From contig JBNGDI010000013.1 in the NCBI GenBank assembly GCA_049975425.1, positions 1 through 64,000 of the forward strand: a stretch of 64,000 bases of DNA, read 5' to 3'. The notes beneath the pieces were generated by a model that saw only the letters and a list, made by a program, of their open reading frames with translations, was not told where the DNA came from and did not search any database. Below, one piece after another: positions 1 to 8,337 of this stretch (the stretch's first letter is position 1; the number at the start of each line of letters is the position of its first letter). A program made the position numbers and the translations under genes. Source of the DNA: HyVt-105 sp049975425 (GTDB lineage: Bacteria > Bacteroidota > Bacteroidia > Bacteroidales > VadinHA17).

Positions 1-2
1 GT

Positions 3-203
3 TATGTAGAGGGGGGGGAAGCCCCCATCCTGCAGCCCGGAATGCCTGCCACAGGGTTTGTAGATCCCCTGCCCCAGGCCATGGTGCTCACAGCCATTGT
101 AATCGGCCTGGCCACCAATGCCATGCTGCTGGCCATTGCCATCAGGCTGTATAAAAAATACGGGACATTTGATATACGGAAGATCAACCAACTAAAAGGA
201 TAG
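3..203 (+). CDS. mrpC: Mrp/Mnh cation antiporter subunit C, C-terminal fragment
   Basis: This is the end of a gene that begins before the window; it is open from the first bases to a TAG at 201-203. About 66 residues are visible. They include the family-typical D-P-L-P-Q-A-M-V-L-T-A-I-V-I-G stretch, a last membrane helix, and a basic tail. MrpC is a NuoK-like membrane subunit of the multisubunit Na+(K+)/H+ antiporter. The next gene, mrpD, starts 3 bases after the stop, as expected in an mrp operon. The identification rests on the short motif plus gene order. Confidence 0.85.
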   Translation, partial: YVEGGEAPILQPGMPATGFVDPLPQAMVLTAIVIGLATNAMLLAIAIRLYKKYGTFDIRKINQLKG

Positions 204-206
204 GAC

Positions 207-1745
207 ATGGAATCCTTCATTCCCTTATTCGTTATTTTACCGCTGGCTGCAGCCTTCCTGATCCCTATTGTGGGAAAGTTCGTATCCGGCTTTCAGATGA
301 CCCTGTCGAACCTGGTTTTCCTTTTCCTGGCGGCTGCCGGGGTGTGGTTCCTGTTCGACGGAAATGCGGAAGCCGTGAGTTACACGGTGGGAGGCTGGGA
401 ACCTGTGAACGGAATCCCCATTGCCATTTACCTGGTAGCCGACGGGCTCAGCCTGATTATGCTGGCCATAATCAACACAATGGCCTTTTTGTCGGGTTTC
501 TACGCCATATCCTATCTGAAGCAATATACCGCCCCCGACAATTTCTATGCCCTGTTGTGCCTGATGGTGGCAGGTATGAACGGGGTGGTGCTTACGGGCG
601 ACCTGTTCAACCTGTTTGTTTTTCTGGAGATCGCCGTGATCGCATCGTATGCCCTGGTGGCTTTCGGAACCGGGAAGGAAGAGCTGGAAGCCTCCTTCAA
701 ATACCAGGTACTGGGTGGAATTGCATCTCTGCTGATTTTGTTCGGGGTGGCTATGGTGTACTGGAAAACCCGCACCCTCAATATTGCCGACGCAGCTAAC
801 CTGCTGAAGCATTCCCATGACCGCACATTTCATCTGTTCGTGCAGTTGCTTTTCATCACGGGATTCGGACTGAAAGGAGCCCTGATCCCCTTCCACGCCT
901 GGCTGCCCGACGCCCACTCATCGGCTCCCTCTCCTATCTCAGCCATGCTGTCGGGAGTACTTATCAAGGCAATCGGGATCTACTGCATGATCAGGATTTT
1001 CTTCAATATGTTCATTCTGACAGAGGACTTTGCTGTCATCCTGACCACTCTGGGAGCTCTGTCGATGGTCCTTGGAGCTCTTATTGCCATGGTGCAGAAT
1101 GACATGAAACGCATGTTTGCCTATTCAAGCATCAGCCAGGTAGGATATATTATTACAGGCATTGGAATGGGAATGATTATCCTGGCCAGAAAAGGAGATC
1201 AGGGAATTGCTGCGCTGGCCATAGGAGGAGGTTTGTTCCATATGATAAACCATGCCGTGTTCAAGGGGCTTTTATGCCTCAATGCAGGAGCCGTGGAATA
1301 TGAGAACCGGACCCGGAACCTGGATGAACTGGGTGACCTTTCCACGGTTATGCCGGTAACATACGGCACCTCTCTTACCGCTTCGCTTTCCGTATCCGGC
1401 ATTCCCCCGTTCAATGGCTTTTTCAGCAAGCTGATCATCATCATTGCAGCCATACAGGGGCACTTTTATCTCCTGGCAGCTCTTGCAGTTGTGGTCAGCA
1501 TCATTACGCTGGGATATTTTATGAAATTCCAGAAACAGGCATTTTTTAACGTATCTAGATTTTTCAACAAACTGAAGATTAAAGAGGTACCTTTTACCAT
1601 GTGTTTTTCCATGATCGTCCTGGCCATCCTGTGCCTGGTGCTCAGCCTGCTTGTATTCCCGGGTCCGCGTGATCTTATTCTCACACCGGCCGTGGAGGCG
1701 GTTATGAATGTGAAAGAATATTCAACTATCATAACAGGAATCTGA
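207..1745 (+). CDS. mrpD: Mrp/Mnh antiporter subunit D (NuoN/NuoM-like)
   Basis: This 512-residue polytopic protein belongs to the proton-translocating NuoL/M/N-MrpA/D family. It would carry part of the ion pathway of the Mrp antiporter in the inner membrane. Conserved charged residues sit where the family has them: Glu141 in the L-E-I-A-V-I-A-S-Y-A-L helix, Lys223 in G-L-K-G-A-L-I-P-F-H, and His230 and His236 around the A-W-L-P-D-A-H-S-S-A-P-S-P-I-S loop. The length is normal for MrpD. It sits between mrpC and mrpE with 1-3 base gaps, so it is translated from one operon mRNA. In hydrogenase-linked clusters the same subunit couples redox work to ion transport; which role applies depends on the upstream genes. 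Confidence 0.93.
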   Translation: MESFIPLFVILPLAAAFLIPIVGKFVSGFQMTLSNLVFLFLAAAGVWFLFDGNAEAVSYTVGGWEPVNGIPIAIYLVADGLSLIMLAIINTMAFLSGFYAISYLKQYTAPDNFYALLCLMVAGMNGVVLTGDLFNLFVFLEIAVIASYALVAFGTGKEELEASFKYQVLGGIASLLILFGVAMVYWKTRTLNIADAANLLKHSHDRTFHLFVQLLFITGFGLKGALIPFHAWLPDAHSSAPSPISAMLSGVLIKAIGIYCMIRIFFNMFILTEDFAVILTTLGALSMVLGALIAMVQNDMKRMFAYSSISQVGYIITGIGMGMIILARKGDQGIAALAIGGGLFHMINHAVFKGLLCLNAGAVEYENRTRNLDELGDLSTVMPVTYGTSLTASLSVSGIPPFNGFFSKLIIIIAAIQGHFYLLAALAVVVSIITLGYFMKFQKQAFFNVSRFFNKLKIKEVPFTMCFSMIVLAILCLVLSLLVFPGPRDLILTPAVEAVMNVKEYSTIITGI

Positions 1746-1746
1746 T

Positions 1747-2232
1747 ATGAGATACATTGCCTTATACATCGTCCTGTTCGGATTCTGGCTTTTGCTGACC
1801 TTCAGCCTGGCCACGGACAACCTGATCGTGGGCGCGGTGGCTGCCCTGCTGATCACCCCTTACTTCGGGAAGTATTTCGTGAAAGATGTTGGGAAATGGA
1901 TACAACCCCACAGGTACGTATGGCTGGTCATCTACCTGTTCATTTTTACATGGGAATGCATCAAGGCCAATTTCGATGTGGCATACCGGGTGCTTCACCC
2001 GGCCATGCCCATCAAGCCGGGCATTGTGAAGGTCAAACTGAATCTGAAAACCGATATGGCCCGTATCATGCTGGCCAACTCCATCACCATGACACCGGGA
2101 ACCATATCGGTGGATATTGTAGACGATTATATTTACATACACTGGATCTACGTCAGCAGCGTAGAGCCTGAAATCTACAGCCGGAAAGTAGCCGGCCGGT
2201 TTGAAAAATACATTAAAATGATATTCGAATGA
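1747..2232 (+). CDS. mrpE: Mrp/Mnh antiporter subunit E
   Basis: This 161-residue protein has two or three N-terminal membrane helices (about residues 3-40 and 56-75) and a soluble C-terminal domain. It contains the family-typical block A-N-S-I-T-M-T-P-G-T-I-S-V-D around residues 110-123, which is diagnostic for MrpE. It starts one base after mrpD stops and its 3' end overlaps mrpF by 4 bases (ATGA), which indicates translational coupling. MrpE is a small structural subunit of the Mrp complex. Length and motif both agree with the family. Confidence 0.92.
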   Translation: MRYIALYIVLFGFWLLLTFSLATDNLIVGAVAALLITPYFGKYFVKDVGKWIQPHRYVWLVIYLFIFTWECIKANFDVAYRVLHPAMPIKPGIVKVKLNLKTDMARIMLANSITMTPGTISVDIVDDYIYIHWIYVSSVEPEIYSRKVAGRFEKYIKMIFE

Positions 2233-2495
2233 CAACGGTTCTTCACATTCTGCTTTATGCACAGATCCTGCTATGTTTCTTCTGCCTGTACCGGGTGGTG
2301 ATGGGTCCGACCATTCCCGACCGGATGGTGGGGATCGACATTTTCGGAGTACTGGTTGTGGGGATCTGTGCCATTCTGACCATCCTTACTGGAAGGATGT
2401 TCATCATCGACATCGGAATAGCCTGGATCATCCTGAGTTTTATCGGGACACTGACTATGGCGAAATATCTCAGTAAAAAGAAACTCAATGAATAG
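2229..2495 (+). CDS. mrpF: Mrp/Mnh antiporter subunit F
   Basis: This 88-residue protein has three predicted membrane helices. It carries the MrpF signature Y-R-V-V-M-G-P-T-I-P-D-R-M-V-G-I-D near residues 21-37, followed by helices ending in a lysine-rich tail. Its ATG overlaps the mrpE stop (ATGA), and its end overlaps the mrpG start by 8 bases. It is a small membrane subunit needed for assembly of the Mrp antiporter. The length is typical. Confidence 0.93.
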   Translation: MTTVLHILLYAQILLCFFCLYRVVMGPTIPDRMVGIDIFGVLVVGICAILTILTGRMFIIDIGIAWIILSFIGTLTMAKYLSKKKLNE

Positions 2496-2856
2496 CACAA
2501 GCATCATCACCGTCGTTCTGCTCTGCATCGGGGTACTGTTCAACCTGTTCGGATGTATAGGGCTGGTAAGGCTTCCCGATGTATACAACCGGCTTCAGTC
2601 GGCCACCAAATGTGTCACCCTGGGAACCTGCAGCATTTTGCTGAGCCTGGTCGTTTATTTCGGGTTCAACGATACAGGGGTAAAAAGCCTGGTGGCCATA
2701 CCCCTTCTGTTCTTTGCCTCAACAGTAGGTGCGCACGCCCTGGCTCGCGGAGCTTACTATTTTGGCGTGAAACTGGGCGAAGGCACCATCAAGGACGATT
2801 ATAAGGAACAGGCTGAAATTGAAGAAAAAAAACAACAACTCCATGAGATACCCTAA
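2488..2856 (+). CDS. mrpG: Mrp/Mnh antiporter subunit G
   Basis: This 122-residue protein has three membrane helices and the MrpG motif G-L-V-R-L-P-D-V-Y-N-R-L-Q-S-A-T-K, followed by a second helix block. It is the last canonical Mrp subunit. Its tail runs past the start of the next gene, a ferredoxin, so antiporter and redox protein are co-translated. The charged C-terminus, rich in Glu and Lys, is ordinary for the family. Confidence 0.92.
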   Translation: MNSTSIITVVLLCIGVLFNLFGCIGLVRLPDVYNRLQSATKCVTLGTCSILLSLVVYFGFNDTGVKSLVAIPLLFFASTVGAHALARGAYYFGVKLGEGTIKDDYKEQAEIEEKKQQLHEIP

Positions 2857-3454
2857 ACTGAGAGAACTCAGGGAAGCAGTATTATCCCTGGTGACCCCGG
2901 CCTATACTACCCGGTTCCCGAAGGAACCGCATACTCCGTTCAAAAATTACCGGGGAAAACCCGTAGTCAGTGATGCCGACTGTGTGGGCTGTGAAACCTG
3001 TGCCAATGTATGCCCGCCGGGAGCCATCACCTTCAGCGACAACAAGGAAAAACGGATCAGGATTATTGAAAGGGATTACGGCAAATGTATCTTTTGCGGT
3101 CAGTGTGAGGAACACTGTATCACCGGAAAGGGAGTGAAACTGTCGGATGAAATATACGACATAGCCCAGTTTGACAGAACCGTTCTGAGGGAAAGGCAGG
3201 AAAAGGAACTCCTGATCTGTGAATCGTGCGGAGCCGTTATTACCACAAAAGAACACCTTGCCTTTATGCACAGGAAACTGGGACCCAGAGCATTTTCCAG
3301 CCTGCTGAACCTGAATGTACTCAATGAACAGCTGCGCCTGGCCCGGGCGGAAGATATAAAGGTAGGAGTACGTGACGGGCTGAAACGAAAGGATATGTTC
3401 AATATAGTATGTCCCAACTGCCTGAGAAAGATACTGGTCAAAATCAGTTACTGA
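2843..3454 (+). CDS. 2x[4Fe-4S] ferredoxin-type subunit with extra CxxC pairs (hydrogenase/Nuo-I-like)
   Basis: I place the start at ATG 2843 (M-R-Y-P-K-L-R-E-L), overlapping mrpG by 14 bases. A TTG at 2819 is possible but would add only a low-complexity leader. The first cluster motif is C-V-G-C-E-T-C-A-N-V-C-P and the second is C-I-F-C-G-Q-C-E-E-H-C-I, where the usual Pro after the last Cys is Ile. Two further pairs, C-E-S-C and C-P-N-C, near the C-terminus could bind Zn or another metal. NuoI/HycF/MbhN-type proteins pass electrons between ferredoxin and the [NiFe] subunit. Its place directly behind mrpG and before a hydrogenase protease supports an energy-converting hydrogenase. It could also serve another Mrp-linked oxidoreductase. 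Confidence 0.85.
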   Translation: MRYPKLRELREAVLSLVTPAYTTRFPKEPHTPFKNYRGKPVVSDADCVGCETCANVCPPGAITFSDNKEKRIRIIERDYGKCIFCGQCEEHCITGKGVKLSDEIYDIAQFDRTVLRERQEKELLICESCGAVITTKEHLAFMHRKLGPRAFSSLLNLNVLNEQLRLARAEDIKVGVRDGLKRKDMFNIVCPNCLRKILVKISY

Positions 3455-3957
3455 TGCCTGAGGGTAAAAGTCATACCGGTCCGGGGGATTCCGAACGGAT
3501 CCTGTTCGCCGGGATCGGAAATTTACTCCGGTCGGACGACGGTGTGGGGGTAATGCTCTGCCGCAAGATCATACCCTCTGAAAGCCGGCAGATCCTTCTG
3601 GCAGAGATGAGCATTGAAAACTACATTGGCAAAATCAACCGGTTGGCCCCTGAAAAGCTGATACTGGTTGATTGCGTTGATTTCGGGCGCCGGCCCGGAT
3701 ACTGGAAATTCCTGCCAGTGGAAGAGCTGAAAGAAACCACTTTTCATACGCACCATATTTCACTAAAAACGGTTTCCGAACTGTTCGATATGCCGGTATG
3801 GATACTGGGGATCCAGCCACGCAGTCTTGAGTTCGGAGAAAGCCTCTCCCCTGACGTGCAGGCTACCGCTGATCATCTGGCAGAGATAATCAATGCATCC
3901 GGTGGATCAGGATGTTTCGAAGAACTGGAAGCCGCCACCTGTTTAGAAAACCTGTAA
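3454..3957 (+). CDS. Hydrogenase maturation protease (HycI/HybD family, M52)
   Basis: The best start is ATG 3454, which shares bases with the preceding TGA (TGATG). A longer reading from 3409 would overlap the ferredoxin gene by 46 bases. The protein has the family opening G-I-G-N-L-L-R-S-D-D-G-V-G, a second acidic residue in L-V-D-C-V-D-F-G, and a His in T-H-H-I-S-L. These fit the Asp/Glu-Asp-His nickel-sensing triad of M52 proteases. These enzymes clip the C-terminus of the [NiFe] large subunit once nickel is in place. Its presence as the last gene of the operon argues that a [NiFe] hydrogenase large subunit is encoded upstream, outside the window. Confidence 0.88.
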   Translation: MPEGKSHTGPGDSERILFAGIGNLLRSDDGVGVMLCRKIIPSESRQILLAEMSIENYIGKINRLAPEKLILVDCVDFGRRPGYWKFLPVEELKETTFHTHHISLKTVSELFDMPVWILGIQPRSLEFGESLSPDVQATADHLAEIINASGGSGCFEELEAATCLENL

Positions 3958-3968
3958 ACTCACAAGCC

Positions 3969-4376
3969 ATGGAAGATTTCATATGTCCAATTTGCAGGGG
4001 GCATCTCCGAATCGGTGATGACCTGATTTTTTCACTAAAGAAAAAAAACAACAAAAAGGGATTGATCATCCTGAGTCCCGAACTTGGCAACTACACGTAC
4101 CGCAAACATGATGAACTGGAACTGGAAGAAGGAGAAGAACTTACATTTTTCTGTCCTATCTGCCATGCCAACCTTACTTCTGATGTGGATAAAAACCTGG
4201 TGAAGGTCATCATGGTTGACGAGAAGGGCGAGCGGTATGAAATTCTCTTTTCAGACATTGTGGGAGAAGAATCAACCTACAAGGTAAAGGGGAAAGAGGT
4301 ATTCAAAACCGGAACCGACGCAGAAAGATATCAGAAATACTGGGATGTTACTGACGAGTATAAAAAGTACATCTGA
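3969..4376 (+). CDS. Small conserved protein with two CPxC zinc knuckles
   Basis: The likely start is ATG 3969, 11 bases after the protease stop; an upstream start at 3912 would overlap the protease. The 135-residue product has C-P-I-C at its N-terminus (M-E-D-F-I-C-P-I-C) and a second C-P-I-C in the middle, so it could bind one Zn as a four-Cys site. No catalytic motif is visible. I do not know a function for it. The position suggests co-transcription with the hydrogenase-type operon, but it may be an unrelated neighbour. Confidence 0.6.
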   Translation: MEDFICPICRGHLRIGDDLIFSLKKKNNKKGLIILSPELGNYTYRKHDELELEEGEELTFFCPICHANLTSDVDKNLVKVIMVDEKGERYEILFSDIVGEESTYKVKGKEVFKTGTDAERYQKYWDVTDEYKKYI

Positions 4377-4406
4377 TTTTTTTACCTTGCGGAAAAAAAA
4401 AGTACG

Positions 4407-5288
4407 ATGACCAGTTTCCGCAAGCATCCCCTTTACGGACCGCTAGATTTCGACGGTATTTTCGCCACCACATGGGCGCTTTACAAGAAGCATTTTTCCT
4501 GGCTTTTCCTGTATTCCTTCCTCTTCAGCCTGGTCCTATCCCTCCCGGGCATTTATCTGATCGACATGGATAGTCTCATCGAAATGCAGACCACACCCAA
4601 TCTGCAGGCGCTATCCTCTGTGACGGGAAACCTTTTTCTTTACCTGGTGACTATTCTTCTGGGATACAGTCTTCTTTACCTTCTGCTTCACCATTTCATC
4701 ATCAGAAAAGAAGAAGAACCACGGCTGCCGGCGGGCACCCTGTTTATGGAATCCGTCACAAAACATTATCTTCCCTATCTGGTGGTGATGATCATTACAG
4801 GATTGCTGTTCCTTGCCGGAATCTTTCTGGGCATATTTCTTCTGGTGATCGGCAGCCTGCTGGCCGCCGTATACCTGGGAACCGTATTTTTCCCGGTCAC
4901 CCCCACATTAATTGTGGAAAAACGCGATCCGTTTGCTACCATCGGAAGATGTTTCAGCCTTGTCCACGGCTATTTCTGGCCCACTGTTGGTCAGGTACTG
5001 GTTTTCATGATCCTGTACCTGATTGTATCGTTCCTGCTGGGCATCCTGGCCTCGGCTCCCTATGCCGGGAACCTGTTCCAGATCATGTCCCATCCCGAAG
5101 CAGCCGGAGAAATGATTGCAGACAACCGGTTCATCAACATGCAGAACCCTTTGATGATACTCCTCAATGCTGCGGTAAGCGGGGCGTTGCTTCCGTTCAT
5201 CCCTGCCTTTGCCACTACCCTGTATTTCAATCTCAGGGCCAGGGAAGACGAATGTTCTCCTTTTCCGGAAAGAACGGAAGAAGATTAA
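4407..5288 (+). CDS. Polytopic membrane protein of unknown function
   Basis: This 293-residue protein has about six hydrophobic helices (roughly residues 33-52, 75-95, 118-145, 145-165, 195-220, 248-275). It opens with a soluble-looking start, P-L-D-F-D-G-I-F-A-T-T-W-A-L-Y-K-K-H, that resembles membrane proteins related to the glycerophosphodiesterase membrane domain. The charged C-terminus would be cytoplasmic. It starts 30 bases after the zinc-knuckle gene and runs convergent to an APC permease, with only 9 bases between the two stops. No specific role can be given. Confidence 0.7.
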   Translation: MTSFRKHPLYGPLDFDGIFATTWALYKKHFSWLFLYSFLFSLVLSLPGIYLIDMDSLIEMQTTPNLQALSSVTGNLFLYLVTILLGYSLLYLLLHHFIIRKEEEPRLPAGTLFMESVTKHYLPYLVVMIITGLLFLAGIFLGIFLLVIGSLLAAVYLGTVFFPVTPTLIVEKRDPFATIGRCFSLVHGYFWPTVGQVLVFMILYLIVSFLLGILASAPYAGNLFQIMSHPEAAGEMIADNRFINMQNPLMILLNAAVSGALLPFIPAFATTLYFNLRAREDECSPFPERTEED

Positions 5289-5297
5289 AAAAAGAAG

Positions 5298-6647
5298 TTA
5301 TTGTTCCGGATTTCTGATCCCTTTGATCAGAAAATACAGGGGGATTCCCGCCAGAATAGTTACAATGGCAATGGTTGATTCAAGCGGCCGGTCGATAAAG
5401 GCAATCACCAGAATGGCCAGGCTGGTAAGAAGAAAAAAGAGGGGAGTAAACGGATATCCCCATACTTTAACAGCCGAATCGTCGCCCAGCTTCCTTTTTC
5501 TTGCCAGGTAAATCCCGGCAACGGCCACCAGAGGGAATACCCCCAGAGCAAATTCAATATAAACCAGCAACTGCTCGAGGGTTCCGGCCAGAATCATCAC
5601 CACGGCAACCAGTCCCTGCAGCAGAATGGCTTTCCCCGGAACTCCGAATTTTTTATGGATCTGAGATGCAAAATTGAAAAACAAACCTTCCCTGGCCATA
5701 GCATAATACACCCTTGGGCCAATGATAATATAGGCACTGAGTGAAGAAAGCAGCGCCAGGCTGATCAGAATGGACAATGTTCTGCCGGCCCAGGCTCCGA
5801 ATGCCTTTTCCGATGCCAGTCCCACCACAGGAATAACTCCCGTCACTTCCCCGTAAGGGATCATATATAAAATAAAGAAATTGAGAAAAAGGTACAGCCC
5901 CATCACAATAAAGGTACCCGTGAGAAGGGAGATGGGAAGGGTACGGGCAGGATTTTTCACTTCACCCGCAATATAAGCGCTGGCATTCCACCCGCTGTAG
6001 GAAAACATGACCAGCAGCATGGCCGTTCCCAGGGCCATGGTTCCGCCGCTTTCAACTGAAAGGGTGATCTTTGAAATGTCACCGCCCCCAAGATACAGAC
6101 CGGCAATACCAAGGCCCAGGATAATCAGGATTTTGATCACCGTGAGAATATTCTGAGTAATGGAACCCGTTTGCACCCCAAGATAATGAATCCCTGTAAA
6201 TACCAGGATGATCAAAATGCCCAGCGCTTTCACTGCCATAGCTTTTTCGCCGGGAAAAAGAGATTCTGTCCATACCTGTCCGGCCAGGAAATACTCCGAA
6301 AACGCCAGGGCGCTGCCGGCGATGGGTGCTGAAAATCCGACGAAAAAGCTCGTCCATCCGGTAAGAAAACCCAGAACCGGGTGAAAAAGCCGTTTCAGGT
6401 AAATGAATTCGCCACCGTCGTCGGGCATACGGGTAGCCAGCTCAGAATAACAAAGGGCCCCGGAAAGGGCAATGATCCCTCCGGCAAACCAGCAGGCCAT
6501 GATCCACAGAGGCCCGGACAGGTGTTGAGCCATTAAGCCGGTGGTGGTAAAAATACCTGCCCCAATCATATTGGCCACTACAATGCTGGTGGCCGTGAAC
6601 ATGCCGAATTTTCTTTTTACTCCGCTGTTTTTAAGGTATACTGACAT
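5298..6647 (-). CDS. APC superfamily amino acid permease
   Basis: This 449-residue protein has about 12 membrane helices. Helix 1 carries the APC hallmark A-N-M-I-G-A-G-I-F-T-T-T-G, the unwound substrate- and ion-binding segment. Helix 2 and the following loop have G-G-I-I-A-L-S-G-A-L-C-Y-S-E-L-A, also conserved in LAT/SteT-like exchangers. The length is normal. It probably moves amino acids across the inner membrane by antiport or symport; the substrate cannot be read from the sequence. It is a single gene, divergent from the sigma-54 response regulator. Confidence 0.88.
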   Translation of the reverse strand: MSVYLKNSGVKRKFGMFTATSIVVANMIGAGIFTTTGLMAQHLSGPLWIMACWFAGGIIALSGALCYSELATRMPDDGGEFIYLKRLFHPVLGFLTGWTSFFVGFSAPIAGSALAFSEYFLAGQVWTESLFPGEKAMAVKALGILIILVFTGIHYLGVQTGSITQNILTVIKILIILGLGIAGLYLGGGDISKITLSVESGGTMALGTAMLLVMFSYSGWNASAYIAGEVKNPARTLPISLLTGTFIVMGLYLFLNFFILYMIPYGEVTGVIPVVGLASEKAFGAWAGRTLSILISLALLSSLSAYIIIGPRVYYAMAREGLFFNFASQIHKKFGVPGKAILLQGLVAVVMILAGTLEQLLVYIEFALGVFPLVAVAGIYLARKRKLGDDSAVKVWGYPFTPLFFLLTSLAILVIAFIDRPLESTIAIVTILAGIPLYFLIKGIRNPEQ

Positions 6648-6803
6648 GCCGTATTCTTCATGGGACGACAGGTGACGATCAGGACATCAACACGTTTTTT
6701 ATTCATCCTGATTTTTATGCAAGGTAATGAGAATTTTATTTTACAGAAAAACAAATAAAAATTTCCTTCCACAAATCCCTGTGCTGTCCACAAAATCATT
6801 ATC

Positions 6804-6818
6804 TGGAACAATATTTGC
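6804..6818 (+). promoter_or_regulatory. Sigma-54 promoter candidate (-24/-12)
   Basis: TGGAACAATATTTGC matches the -24/-12 consensus TGGYACRNNNNTTGC at all fixed positions except the Y. The spacing between GG and GC is exactly 10 bases. It lies 145 bases upstream of a sigma-54 activator gene on the same strand. A start of transcription near 6829-6831 would leave a leader of about 135 bases. Confidence 0.6.
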
Positions 6819-6907
6819 CCGGAAGAATAAAAATAATGGAGGATTTCCCGGAAGCGATTACTTTATTTACCTGATACAGAAGTAAAATTTGTTTTTTTCC
6901 GCATTCC

Positions 6908-6921
6908 ATGATATGTATCAT
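6908..6921. promoter_or_regulatory. Perfect palindrome, possible operator
   Basis: ATGATA-TG-TATCAT is a perfect two-fold element with a 2-base centre, 42 bases before the response regulator start and downstream of the sigma-54 promoter candidate. It could be a binding site for the regulator's own Fis-type HTH dimer. Short AT-rich palindromes also occur by chance. Confidence 0.3.
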
Positions 6922-6963
6922 AACCGTACACCGGGTGTCCACTTTTAATACACAAAGCATAAT

Positions 6964-8337
6964 ATGGAGAAAGAAGAAGGCAACATATTGATCGTGGATG
7001 ATGATTACAGTATTCTGAATTCACTGAAATTTTTCCTGCAGTACGAATTTCGCCATGTATTCACACTGAAAAGTCCTCAGCAGATCCCGGAAATTCTGAA
7101 AAAGGAGGATATTGACATCATATTACTCGACATGAATTTTACCCCGGGGAAAAACAACGGTACCGAGGGAATTTTCTGGTTGAGGAATATCCTGAAACAG
7201 GACCCCCAGGCGGTGGTGATCATGATCACCGCATTCGGAAATGTGGAGCTGGCCATAAAAGCCATCAAGGAAGGAGCGGTCGACTTTATCATGAAACCCT
7301 GGGACAACGAAAAGATGATTTCCACTCTGCGTTCGGCATACCAGCTCAAACAGAGCAAAAAGACCATCAGAATGCTTCAAAACCGGCAGACGCACCTGTA
7401 TGAAGAGCTGAACAGAGATTATACGGTATTTGTAGGACAATCGCAAGCCATAAAAAAGGTAACCGAAACCGTAAGAAAGGTGGCTGCCACCGATGCCAAC
7501 GTTCTGATCCTCGGAGAGAACGGAACAGGTAAAGAGCTAATTGCCAGAGAACTGCACAGGCAGTCAAAGCGAAGGAATGAAATATTTATCAGCGTGGATA
7601 TGGGGAGCCTTCACGAAAACCTGATTGAAAGTGAGCTGTTCGGGCATGTCAAAGGCGCTTTTACCGACGCCGGCACTGACAGGACAGGAAGGTTTGAAAC
7701 GGCTTCGGGAGGGAGTCTGTTTCTGGATGAAATAGGGAATCTGAGCCTGCCCCTGCAATCGAAACTCCTGAATGCACTTCAAAACCGTAGTATCACACCC
7801 CTCGGGTCCAACAGGATCATACCCATTGATATCAGGCTGATATGCGCCACGAATCAGGATCTGCACAACATGATAACAAATGGTACCTTCAGGGAAGATC
7901 TGTACTATCGCATCAACACCATTGAACTGCGGTTACCTCCGCTCAGAGAAAGAAAAGAAGATATTCTGATACTGGCCCGTCATTTTTTGAAGCAATTTGC
8001 CTCCAAATACGGAAAACCCTTGCCCCGAATTACCAAAAAGGCAGCAGACCAGATGATCATGCACGACTGGCCGGGTAATGTAAGAGAACTGAAGCATACC
8101 ATGGAAAAAGCGGTGATACTGAATGACTCAGGAGTATTGCTTCCCGAAGAGCTGATCGGGAAAAATCCCCTGAATAAGAATACAGGATCTTATCACGCAA
8201 TGACACTGGAGGAGATCGAGAAGGAAGGCATCCGGCGTGCCCTGAAGCGAAACCATGGAAACATGAGCCGCACAGCCCGCGAACTGCAGATAGCCCGGCA
8301 GACCCTGTATAATAAAATGCAGAAATTCGGCCTTTGA
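6964..8337 (+). CDS. Sigma-54-dependent response regulator (NtrC family)
   Basis: This 457-residue protein has the three NtrC-type domains. The receiver spans about residues 1-125, with acidic Asp12-14, phosphoacceptor Asp56 in L-L-D-M-N and Lys111 in K-P-W. The AAA+ domain spans about 155-395, with Walker A G-E-N-G-T-G-K (184-190) and Walker B S-L-F-L-D-E (251-256). A Fis-type helix-turn-helix covers about 420-457. The sigma-54 contact loop reads G-A-F-T-D-A (231-236), not the canonical G-A-F-T-G-A; I recall this variant from other Bacteroidota regulators. No histidine kinase is adjacent, so the partner is unknown. A sigma-54 promoter candidate upstream suggests autoregulation. Confidence 0.93.
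   Translation: MEKEEGNILIVDDDYSILNSLKFFLQYEFRHVFTLKSPQQIPEILKKEDIDIILLDMNFTPGKNNGTEGIFWLRNILKQDPQAVVIMITAFGNVELAIKAIKEGAVDFIMKPWDNEKMISTLRSAYQLKQSKKTIRMLQNRQTHLYEELNRDYTVFVGQSQAIKKVTETVRKVAATDANVLILGENGTGKELIARELHRQSKRRNEIFISVDMGSLHENLIESELFGHVKGAFTDAGTDRTGRFETASGGSLFLDEIGNLSLPLQSKLLNALQNRSITPLGSNRIIPIDIRLICATNQDLHNMITNGTFREDLYYRINTIELRLPPLRERKEDILILARHFLKQFASKYGKPLPRITKKAADQMIMHDWPGNVRELKHTMEKAVILNDSGVLLPEELIGKNPLNKNTGSYHAMTLEEIEKEGIRRALKRNHGNMSRTARELQIARQTLYNKMQKFGL

Larger units (their letters stand above)
6648..6963. other. Divergent intergenic region, APC permease / response regulator
   Basis: There are 316 bases without a gene. They hold a sigma-54 promoter candidate on the + strand (6804-6818) and a perfect short palindrome (6908-6921), listed separately. 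The rest is AT-rich and I see no RNA gene in it. Confidence 0.6.

Noticed and set aside
237..917. 226-codon frame on the - strand inside mrpD
   Set aside because: It is antisense to a clear antiporter gene, is rich in Gln, His and Gly, and lacks any domain. It is a shadow frame.
4907..5511. Frames overlapping the membrane protein and the APC permease ends
   Set aside because: They run across the convergent ends of two well-supported genes and show no protein family features.
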